From positions 1 through 64,000 of IMG/VR virus record IMGVR_UViG_3300043410_000542: a stretch of DNA of 64,000 nucleotides; one strand, 5' to 3'. Positions 48,156 to 54,547 of the stretch are shown here, piece after piece; within the stretch, counting starts at the first letter, position 1; every line of letters begins with the position of its first letter. Source of the stretch: a virus. A program made the translations under genes and the position numbers. The notes beneath the pieces are model-generated. The model ran no database searches and had not been told where the DNA came from. It saw only the letters and a program-made list of their open reading frames with translations.

Positions 48156-48662
48156 ATGCGTAATGACAAATACAGCCAGCAAATTTTAGACGAGAACGAC
48201 CTAATCAGTGCGTACTTGACTGATCCAGGTAGAGATTTACATGATGCATTTGTTTCGGATGAAATCAAATTCGATGACATCCTAGAAGTACAAAACAAAC
48301 CCAAACTAATTCAATACATAGACCCGAAACTCTCTGTAGCAGAATTTGACAAGCAGAAACAATCTAACTGGTTTATGCCGGACGAGTACAAGCAATTTGA
48401 CATTGCTAAGTGGGTTCTAGACCAATGCAAAACAGATGTAGAGTTACAACGAGTTGGAGACGAACTAATCAAATTCCAAGAACGTGACTTGTTTCCATTA
48501 CTACAGTACACAAAATACCTAGTTGATACAATGCGTAAGCATAATGTACTTTGGGGAGTAGGTCGTGGTAGTAGCGTAGCCAGTTATGTATTGTTTTTGA
48601 TAGGGGTACACCGTATAAATAGTTTGCATTTTGACTTGTCTATAGACGAGTTCTTAAAATAA
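48156..48662 (+). CDS. DnaE-like fragment with GRGS palm motif
   Basis: 168 residues. The C-terminal 50 residues match the start of the bacterial Pol III alpha palm: YLVDTMRKHNVLWGVGRGSS (GRGSS at 136-140) then SYVLFLIGVHRINSLHFDLS and IDEFLK, against [20 protein letters not shown] and ERFL in E. coli. It stops exactly where the protein at 6724-7296 begins in that alignment. The N-terminal 100 residues (DENDLISAYLTDPGRDLH, DKQKQSNWFMPDEYK) could be a shrunken preceding region, with no PHP motifs. Early-type promoter. Role unknown; an assembled two-part palm with the 6724 product is the hypothesis. Confidence 0.62.
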   Translation: MRNDKYSQQILDENDLISAYLTDPGRDLHDAFVSDEIKFDDILEVQNKPKLIQYIDPKLSVAEFDKQKQSNWFMPDEYKQFDIAKWVLDQCKTDVELQRVGDELIKFQERDLFPLLQYTKYLVDTMRKHNVLWGVGRGSSVASYVLFLIGVHRINSLHFDLSIDEFLK

Positions 48663-48672
48663 GGAGAATAAA

Positions 48673-49020
48673 ATGGCAATACACAGATCCGCAATGGGAA
48701 AGACAGTTGATATGGCTTCCCTGTCAGGAAGAAATGAAAAAGTAAGAGCAGTCGGCAATATGAACGTCAATGCCCGTGGTGATGTATTAGACAGTCACAA
48801 TCGTGTGATTCAGGATAACACACAACGAGTTCAAGCATCTTACCGAAATACAGTGTCAGAGACACCGGCGCACTTGACACCTAGTAGACCTACAAGTACA
48901 ATTCAAGAAGATACTGTTGTCCAAGAAGTACCAGTTGAACTACCAGTTGAAGAACCGGTTGAATTGACAGCAGAAGAACAAGAATTGTTTGACGACACTG
49001 ACGAGGAAGAAACTAAGTGA
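48673..49020 (+). CDS. Hypothetical protein with acidic tail
   Basis: Unknown function, 115 residues. The N-terminal half (AIHRSAMGKTVDMASLSGRN then VRAVGNMNVNARGDVLD) looks conserved; the C-terminal 45 residues are Glu/Pro/Val-rich and disordered. TAAGGAG precedes ATG 48673. The stop overlaps the GTG start of the GroES-like gene, so the two are translationally coupled. Confidence 0.6.
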   Translation: MAIHRSAMGKTVDMASLSGRNEKVRAVGNMNVNARGDVLDSHNRVIQDNTQRVQASYRNTVSETPAHLTPSRPTSTIQEDTVVQEVPVELPVEEPVELTAEEQELFDDTDEEETK

Positions 49021-49397
49021 CCGATGAAAAGAAATTAGCATTTGAACCACACAAGTTCAATAAAAGCCAATTTAAAGCAATCAGTGACCACGTGATTGTG
49101 TGCGATATGAACTTTGAAGAACGTATCACACACAGTGGCATTGTGCTACCCAATGACGATATGAAGTCTGCGGGTATTCGCCCAAGATGGGCAAGGATTT
49201 ATGCTGTTGGCCCTGACCAGAAAGATCCTGAACTAGTTGTAGGTAAATGGATTTGGATTAGTCACGGACGATGGACACGCGGTGTTAATATCGAAGACGA
49301 AGAGGGTAAAAAGACCATACGCAGAGTAGATAATAATGATATACTACTTGCATCAGATGAACCAGTATACGACATGACATGGAGTGATAAGATATAA
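49017..49397 (+). CDS. GroES/gp31-like co-chaperonin
   Basis: Caps the host GroEL ring; T4 gp31 replaces GroES for folding the major capsid protein. 126 residues. AISDHVIVCDMNFEERITHS followed by GIVLPNDD matches the GroES beta-barrel start and mobile loop region, and RARIYAVGPDQ-like WARIYAVGPDQKDPELVVGK plus NNDILLA follow the GroES order. The start is GTG 49017 overlapping the previous stop (GTGA). The mobile-loop IVL motif needed to bind GroEL is present. Confidence 0.82.
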   Translation: MTDEKKLAFEPHKFNKSQFKAISDHVIVCDMNFEERITHSGIVLPNDDMKSAGIRPRWARIYAVGPDQKDPELVVGKWIWISHGRWTRGVNIEDEEGKKTIRRVDNNDILLASDEPVYDMTWSDKI

Positions 49398-49750
49398 TGA
49401 AATGGTTTTTTAATTGGCTCTATAAGGGTCTTAAGAATGTAGAATCGGATGAGGAAGAAAGACGGGCAGATAGAGACAGTCCGCTTATTCCCCGTGTTCG
49501 TGCAGCTAGGTCACCTGGACTAAAGATTAATATGGCTGTGGGAACATCCACTCCTGAAGGTCATGTTCACCTTAATCAACAACCTCTACACTTTAAGATT
49601 TACCCAGCAACGGGCGGACACATCGTAGAATACACATTCTACAATGAAAAAAGAGATAACAATGACCAAGCACTTCACTTGATACCCAGTGAGCTTGACT
49701 TAGGCACAGAACTTGCTAAAATTATGACTTTAGAGGCATTGAAGCGATGA
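49397..49750 (+). CDS. Hypothetical protein
   Basis: Unknown function, 117 residues. Basic-aromatic N terminus (MKWFFNWLYKGLKNVE), a beta-rich middle with LKINMAVGTSTPEGHVHLNQ and FKIYPATGGHIVEYTFYNE. Overlaps both neighbours (TAATG upstream, ATGA with gp44), so it belongs to the replication/chaperone operon. Confidence 0.6.
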   Translation: MKWFFNWLYKGLKNVESDEEERRADRDSPLIPRVRAARSPGLKINMAVGTSTPEGHVHLNQQPLHFKIYPATGGHIVEYTFYNEKRDNNDQALHLIPSELDLGTELAKIMTLEALKR

Positions 49751-50670
49751 ACAATCAATTATGGGTAGAAAAGTATCGTCCACAATCTGTTGAAGATTAT
49801 GTGTTTGTGGATGAGCGTCAAAAGCAACAAGTTACTGGTTGGATTGAGAATGAATCAATCCCGCATCTATTGCTTTCAGGTGAACCGGGTACAGGTAAAA
49901 CAACACTAGCAAAAGTGTTGATGAAAGAACTAGGTGTAGAAGAATTCGATATCTTGGAAATCAACGCATCACGTGAAAATAGTGTTGACGTTGTTCGTAA
50001 CAAGATTGTTGGCTTTGTTCAAACTATGCCATTCGGTAAGTTCAAAGTTGTTTTGCTAGACGAAGCAGATTATTTGACTCCAGCTGGGCAGGCTGCTTTG
50101 CGTAATGATATGGAAGCATATCACATGACTGCACGTTTCATTCTAACTTGTAACTATGAGCATAGAATTATCCCTGCACTTAAGAGCAGATGCCATGAAT
50201 TCCGTATCACTAAGACTGATAAGACAGAATTTACAGCAAGAGCCGCAACAGTTTTAGTATCAGAGCAAGTTGAGTTTGATTTAGACGTGTTGGATAGCTA
50301 TGTAGATGCTACATATCCAGACTTGCGTAAGTGTTTGAATCAGCTACAAGTAAATAGTAGCACAGGTAAGTTGTTGCCACCAGTCGATTCAGGTAACGGC
50401 GAAGATGAATTGTTGTTCCAAGCAACTGAGTTGTTTAAGAATGGTAAAATCTTAGAAGGTCGTCAACAACTATTGCAATATCTAGGAATGTATCCTACAC
50501 GTTTAGAAGATATCTATCGTTGGATGTACAACAACTTAGATTTGTGGGGAGATTCTAATGAGAAGCGTGATGCTAGCATCATTATCATTAGAAATGGTCT
50601 AGCCAACTTGAGTCTCGTGGGTATTCCCGAGATTAGCTTGGCAGCAACATTAGTAGAATTAACGGGTTAA
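49747..50670 (+). CDS. 44: Sliding clamp loader ATPase, gp44-like
   Basis: AAA+ large subunit of the clamp loader that places gp45 on primer junctions. 307 residues (T4 gp44 is 319). LWVEKYRPQSVEDYV opens it, Walker A is GEPGTGKT (45-52), Walker B is LLDEAD (103-108), and ILTCNYEHRIIPALKSRCHE holds sensor 1 and the SRC arginine-finger motif. The small subunit gp62 is not next to it here. It follows by ATGA overlap. Confidence 0.93.
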   Translation: MNNQLWVEKYRPQSVEDYVFVDERQKQQVTGWIENESIPHLLLSGEPGTGKTTLAKVLMKELGVEEFDILEINASRENSVDVVRNKIVGFVQTMPFGKFKVVLLDEADYLTPAGQAALRNDMEAYHMTARFILTCNYEHRIIPALKSRCHEFRITKTDKTEFTARAATVLVSEQVEFDLDVLDSYVDATYPDLRKCLNQLQVNSSTGKLLPPVDSGNGEDELLFQATELFKNGKILEGRQQLLQYLGMYPTRLEDIYRWMYNNLDLWGDSNEKRDASIIIIRNGLANLSLVGIPEISLAATLVELTG

Positions 50671-50671
50671 T

Positions 50672-50923
50672 ATGAGATATCTAGTAGTTACATACGTAAA
50701 GAAACCAGACGGTAAAATTGACGAACAAGTTGAGATTACGAAGAATTTAAAAGAGCGTGACCTAACAATGTCAAACATCATTTTGGATTTCAAAGAAAAG
50801 AAAGTTCAAAAGAGTACAGTGAATGGTCAGCAAATTAATACAAGCTGGGATGTGTTAGTAGAACACTATCGCAAAATCTATCCAGACTATATTGCAGAAT
50901 TAGAAAAACTGCAAGACGAATAA
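50672..50923 (+). CDS. Small hypothetical protein downstream of gp44
   Basis: Unknown function, 83 residues. MRYLVVTYVKKPDGKIDEQV, then an alpha-beta fold with VLVEHYRKIYPDYIAELEKL. One base after gp44. Too short for gp62. A conserved neighbour of clamp-loader genes would be my guess. Confidence 0.6.
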   Translation: MRYLVVTYVKKPDGKIDEQVEITKNLKERDLTMSNIILDFKEKKVQKSTVNGQQINTSWDVLVEHYRKIYPDYIAELEKLQDE

Positions 50924-50926
50924 AAA

Positions 50927-50947
50927 GGGGCGTTAAGCCCCTTTTTT
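50927..50947. terminator. Bidirectional rho-independent terminator
   Basis: GGGGC-GTTAA-GCCCC flanked by A5 and T6 between the convergent gp44 operon and PhoH gene. Confidence 0.88.
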
Positions 50948-50948
50948 A

Positions 50949-51734
50949 TTAAGCATACAAGCGAAGTACATGCTCAATGATACGATGCCTTTGAACATCT
51001 TTTAGTTCAAAGTGGCATAGTTGCAACCCTGGAATCACCCCCTTCCTCAATCGATTTTGTAAGTCTAGTAGCCCATTGTCGGCTGTTTTTCTATCGGCTT
51101 GTTCAATGTCACCAGTAATTACAATCTTACTGTTAACGCCGATTCTAGTCATAATCATCTTGAGTTGACCAGGTGTTGCATTTTGAGCTTCATCTAAGAT
51201 TATCCAGCTATTTTTAAAGTTTCGACCTCGACAGAATGCTAGGGGTGCTATTTCCACTATCTGTTCTTCTAGCATGTGGGCGATTTCCGCTGCCGTATAA
51301 TACTCTCTCAGCACATCCAATAAAGGTCTTGTCCAAGGTTCCATCTTCTGATTGATATCACCTGGCAAGAATCCATGTTGTTCGTCATCTACGGTTACCG
51401 CAGGTCTAGTCAAGATAATACGGTCTGTCTCACCTGCTTTTAGAGCCTTGATGGCTGCTAACATAGCAAGATAAGTCTTACCTGTACCTGCAGGTCCACC
51501 GACTACTACAATATCTGTAGTCTCATCAGTAAGTGCTAGGATGTATTTTTCTTGATTGACTGACTTAGGGACCAATGTAATCGGTCTTTTGTCAACTTTA
51601 GCGCGGACTTGATTGAAATTTATTGTCTTGTTTTCATTTACGTAGAATGTTTGCTGACTATCGTGTTTTTTGCTGTGTGAGTAACGTGTGTCTTGTTCTG
51701 TTTTGCGTAATGCGCTAGTTTTTCGCTTGCTCAA
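50949..51734 (-). CDS. phoH: PhoH-like ATPase
   Basis: P-loop ATPase of the PhoH family, common in aquatic phages; proposed RNA helicase or phosphate-stress role but unproven. Walker A is GGPAGTGKT and Walker B IILDEAQN; LTRPAVTVDDEQHGFLPGD and MIMTRIGVNSKIVITGD are the usual motifs. I start it at TTG 51734, preceded by AAGGAG with six bases spacing; an in-frame GTG at 51776 would add 14 residues without a good ribosome site. About 261 residues. Its C terminus faces the shared terminator. Confidence 0.88.
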   Translation of the reverse strand: MSKRKTSALRKTEQDTRYSHSKKHDSQQTFYVNENKTINFNQVRAKVDKRPITLVPKSVNQEKYILALTDETTDIVVVGGPAGTGKTYLAMLAAIKALKAGETDRIILTRPAVTVDDEQHGFLPGDINQKMEPWTRPLLDVLREYYTAAEIAHMLEEQIVEIAPLAFCRGRNFKNSWIILDEAQNATPGQLKMIMTRIGVNSKIVITGDIEQADRKTADNGLLDLQNRLRKGVIPGLQLCHFELKDVQRHRIIEHVLRLYA

Positions 51735-51835
51735 AGTATTCTCCTTCTCTAGAGCCTGTGTGTTCTCATAAAACACAAAGATATTTACAGGCTAATGATA
51801 TGCGTCAAGTAGTGTACTTTAAACGCAACAGATTT

Positions 51836-51844
51836 TGATAAATA
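51836..51844 (+). promoter_or_regulatory. Late promoter, upstream of a tandem pair
   Basis: TGATAAATA, 57 bases before a second late promoter at 51893. Transcripts from here would carry the 12-codon leader frame at 51871. Confidence 0.66.
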
Positions 51845-51870
51845 TTAAGCTAACCCCAGAAGGTTCTTTA

Positions 51871-51909
51871 ATGCTCAAAGTCATTGCAAGAATGATAAAT
51901 ACAACATGA
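51871..51909 (+). CDS. Possible 12-codon leader peptide
   Basis: ATG 51871 encodes MLKVIARMINTT and its TGA overlaps the next start as ATGA. AAGG lies seven bases upstream. It is present only on transcripts from the first of two late promoters, so translation of the next gene would be coupled on one mRNA and leaderless on the other. It may be chance, given its length. Confidence 0.35.
   Translation: MLKVIARMINTT
51893..51901 (+). promoter_or_regulatory. Late promoter, leaderless geometry
   Basis: TGATAAATA ending four bases before ATG 51906, same spacing as 13503 and 61871. Confidence 0.68.
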
Positions 51910-52541
51910 GCAAACTACCAGCAGACGATTTTTTCAAAGATGTGGACTACGAACACATCATTGACACCATTAAGGGTATCTATACCAGCGACGGTTCCAT
52001 CAGCACTTTGTTAGACTTTGAACGTGTGTTGGATGAAGCAGATTTGTATGCGTACAAAAACTGGATTCTAGGGGAACTTGTAGACGGACCCATCATCAAG
52101 AAATACACCGTAGCGTGTATCTTTATGTACCCTGAAACACTTATGCCCGATCCGAGAGGTGGCAAGCGATTGACGCACTTGGACTGTATGATTCACTTTA
52201 AGAAAACTCAGATTGAAGTTCCAGTAAAAGTTGAAGGGCATGATGACTTTCAGCCCGGAACTACTTATCCTAAGATGGTTAAGAAGTGGGTTTGGTTAGT
52301 TCGTATTGAGATTCCAAAAGAACTAATGAACGATATCCGTGAAGGATCGATTGACTTAGCGGGTGAGACACTTGATTTAGAAGAACTAGATGATGCATAT
52401 GACGAGGATCTAGATAAAGCAGGTGTTGAGGAAGAAGAAGGACAGGCTCCTGCTGACCAAGGTATGGGTGGCGGAATGGGTGGCCCTGCTCCAGCAATGG
52501 GCGGCGCAGCTCCGTTGCCAATGCCCGGAGGACAGATGTAA
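51906..52541 (+). CDS. Conserved late hypothetical protein
   Basis: Unknown function, 211 residues. The N-terminal 150 residues are alpha-beta (NWILGELVDGPIIKKYTVAC, KKWVWLVRIEIPKELMNDIR); the tail is acidic then Gly/Pro/Met-rich (QGMGGGMGGPAPAMGGAAP) and disordered. It has two late promoters. Its stop is followed by ATG 52541 sharing one base (taATG). Likely virion or assembly protein. Confidence 0.62.
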   Translation: MSKLPADDFFKDVDYEHIIDTIKGIYTSDGSISTLLDFERVLDEADLYAYKNWILGELVDGPIIKKYTVACIFMYPETLMPDPRGGKRLTHLDCMIHFKKTQIEVPVKVEGHDDFQPGTTYPKMVKKWVWLVRIEIPKELMNDIREGSIDLAGETLDLEELDDAYDEDLDKAGVEEEEGQAPADQGMGGGMGGPAPAMGGAAPLPMPGGQM

Positions 52542-53089
52542 TGCAACTTAATGAAAACTTAGATTACCATGATTTGGCTGGACAAGTTATCTCTACTTTA
52601 TCAGTGGATGAATACTCAGCTAAAGCAGGTACAGATGATGAAATCGTTACATTAGCTTTCATCGTTAGAGGCACACAAGCAAGTCAGGATATTACTGATT
52701 GGTTTGAACGTGGGTATGATTGGGTTCTTGATGCTCAAGTAAGTGAAGGCGAATATGTACCGGGTAAAAACTTGGTGTTTGTTGAAATGCCAAGACGTAC
52801 TAAGTCAGCAGAAAGAATCATTGAACTATTACAGGACTTAGAAACTTTGACTGATATTAAATTAACCGAATGGACTATTAGCGTTGACGGTGAAGAGTAT
52901 GACGCAGACGTTGAAGTACTGAAATCAGTTATTATCTCATCACCACATGATTATCGTGAAGCACACCCAGAGGGCGAAGAAGAAGCAGAATTAAACGAGA
53001 TGCGTGAAATTGCAGGTATCCCGCATAAAGATGTTTACAAAGAACACGACCAGACATTAAAGAATTTTTTAGCAAAGGCAGGATTATAA
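52541..53089 (+). CDS. Conserved late hypothetical protein
   Basis: Unknown function, 182 residues, acidic. Alpha-beta body with AFIVRGTQASQDITDWFERG and ERIIELLQDLETLTDIKLTE; a helical tail after an EEEAELNEMREIAG linker. MQLNENLDYHDLAGQV could be another capsid-type N terminus but fits poorly. Coupled to the previous gene and one base before the holin candidate. Confidence 0.6.
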   Translation: MQLNENLDYHDLAGQVISTLSVDEYSAKAGTDDEIVTLAFIVRGTQASQDITDWFERGYDWVLDAQVSEGEYVPGKNLVFVEMPRRTKSAERIIELLQDLETLTDIKLTEWTISVDGEEYDADVEVLKSVIISSPHDYREAHPEGEEEAELNEMREIAGIPHKDVYKEHDQTLKNFLAKAGL

Positions 53090-53090
53090 A

Positions 53091-53702
53091 ATGGCAACAT
53101 TACTAGCAAGAAAAGCAGGAACAGAAACGCCAATCGCAACTGATGATGACCATCACGAAGCATTAGCATCTGATCCAGCAGTATCAGCATTCCCTACAGG
53201 GAGTTCATTTGGTGGAGGATTCGGAAATGCAACAAGCAGCACAGCAGCACCTGGCGCTACGCCAGCAGGAGGCTTCGGTAGTACCGGTGGCTTTAGTTCT
53301 ACAACATCAACATCTACAACAACGAGCAGTTTCGGATCAGGTTCGCCAGTATCAGGAGCAGCAGCCCCTCAACACAACCCAGCAGACTTATTAAAGTCAG
53401 GTGGCGGTGCAATGTCAGAAGGTGGAGAATCTACTGTAGCACTAGACAAAGACGCAACAGATTGGATCAACAAGAAGATGCGCCCGATGATGGGTTGGAT
53501 CTATATGTTGACATGTACTTGCGACTTCGTTATCTTCCCAATCTTATGGTCACTGTTACAAGCATTAACACACGGTAACGTTACAAGTCAATGGCAACCA
53601 TTAACACTTCAAGGCGCTGGTCTATACCATATCGCTATGGGTGCTGTTCTTGGTATCGCAGCATACGGCAGAACAAAAGAAAAGGTTGCCGGGGTAGCTT
53701 AA
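53091..53702 (+). CDS. Holin candidate with disordered Gly/Ser N terminus
   Basis: 203 residues. Residues 1-120 are Gly/Ser/Thr/Ala-rich with FGGGFG-type repeats. Residues 124-195 hold the membrane part: INKKMRPMMGWIYMLTCTCD, FVIFPILWSLLQALTHG, then LYHIAMGAVLGIAAYGRTKE. The RP before the first segment and GR-K-E-K after the last resemble the three-helix holin family of gene transfer agents. If correct it would let the GH19 endolysin (44260) reach the cell wall. The long soluble N terminus is unusual for a holin. Late operon member. Confidence 0.6.
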   Translation: MATLLARKAGTETPIATDDDHHEALASDPAVSAFPTGSSFGGGFGNATSSTAAPGATPAGGFGSTGGFSSTTSTSTTTSSFGSGSPVSGAAAPQHNPADLLKSGGGAMSEGGESTVALDKDATDWINKKMRPMMGWIYMLTCTCDFVIFPILWSLLQALTHGNVTSQWQPLTLQGAGLYHIAMGAVLGIAAYGRTKEKVAGVA

Positions 53703-53743
53703 TAAATATTGACTTAGCAGACAAACTCTGCTAAAATCAATAC
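53700..53743 (+). promoter_or_regulatory. Late element followed by sigma70-like leaderless promoter with dyad
   Basis: TAATAAATA (53700-53708) abuts TTGACT (53709-53714), 17 bases, TAAAAT (53732-53737), then six bases to ATG 53744. The spacer is filled by TTAGCAG-acaaact-CTGCTAA (53714-53734), a possible operator. The chaperone genes could thus be read both early and late. Confidence 0.62.
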
Positions 53744-54547
53744 ATGAGTGACCATTATCAAACTCTCGGGGTAGCACGTGATGCTACTCCCGACGAAATC
53801 AAAAAAGCATATAGAAAATTAGCAGCCATTCATCACCCAGACAAGGGTGGTGATACTGCTACATTCCAAAAGGTACAAGCTGCCTACGAAATATTGTCTG
53901 ACCCACAAAAGAAACAAGAATATGACAGCCCTCGCCAACAATTTGGTGGCAGTGGATTCCCGGGCGGATTCAGTTTCCATACTCAAGGATTTGATATCAA
54001 TGATATTATCGGGCAAATGTTTGGTGGAGGAGGCGGTCCCTTTCACAATCCATTCCAACAGAATTTCAGAACTACAATTTGGGTAACGCTTGAACAAGTG
54101 TATTCGGGTAGCGAACAAATGCTACAGATGCAAGGCCCTAATGGGGTTCAAGTTGTAAAGATTCAGATTCCTAAGGGTGTAGAGAATGGACAAACAATGC
54201 GCTTTGATAACATCATTCAAGGTGCTATACTGTTAGTGGATTTTAGAATTCATCCGCATGCTAAGTTCACTAGAATTGGGCAAGATTTACAAGTCACACA
54301 GCGAATCAGTGTTTTAGATTTACTTGCCGGAACGAGTTTTGAAGTAACAACTATTTCGGGCAAAACGTTCACTGTTGCAGTGAAACCCGGAACGCAGCCT
54401 GATGCTACATTGAAAGTAGCGGGTCAGGGTTTACCAATTCAAAATAGTACCCAATTTGGTGACCAATTAATCTTGCTAAAACCCTTCATACCTGATAAAA
54501 TAGACGACAGAATCATTGATAGCATTAAACAATTTAAAGGAAACTAA
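53744..54547 (+). CDS. dnaJ: DnaJ/CbpA-like J-domain co-chaperone
   Basis: 267 residues. The J domain (1-65) has the HPD motif (31-33) required to stimulate DnaK. A Gly/Phe-rich linker follows (FGGSGFPGGFSFHTQGF). The C-terminal substrate domains run from FRTTIWVTLEQVYSGSEQ to GDQLILLKPFIPDKI. There is no cysteine zinc domain, so it is the type II (CbpA-like) form. Phage-encoded J proteins are rare. It precedes the Clp ATPase by a single-base junction, implying that the two act together in remodelling host or virion proteins. Confidence 0.9.
   Translation: MSDHYQTLGVARDATPDEIKKAYRKLAAIHHPDKGGDTATFQKVQAAYEILSDPQKKQEYDSPRQQFGGSGFPGGFSFHTQGFDINDIIGQMFGGGGGPFHNPFQQNFRTTIWVTLEQVYSGSEQMLQMQGPNGVQVVKIQIPKGVENGQTMRFDNIIQGAILLVDFRIHPHAKFTRIGQDLQVTQRISVLDLLAGTSFEVTTISGKTFTVAVKPGTQPDATLKVAGQGLPIQNSTQFGDQLILLKPFIPDKIDDRIIDSIKQFKGN

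Noticed and set aside
48156-48662. Reading this gene as a frameshifted remnant of a longer DnaE
   Set aside because: It has its own promoter and a clean stop, and the following gene is unrelated, so there is no adjacent continuation; the continuation is at 6724.
51777-51835. Promoter for PhoH in the divergent gap (TTGACG with AAATAT on the minus strand)
   Set aside because: Spacing of 15-16 bases and a poor -10; not strong enough to list as a feature.
53209-53394. Alternative Gln-rich frame inside the holin candidate
   Set aside because: Out-of-frame reading of the Gly/Ser/Ala-rich region; the membrane-containing frame continues through it.
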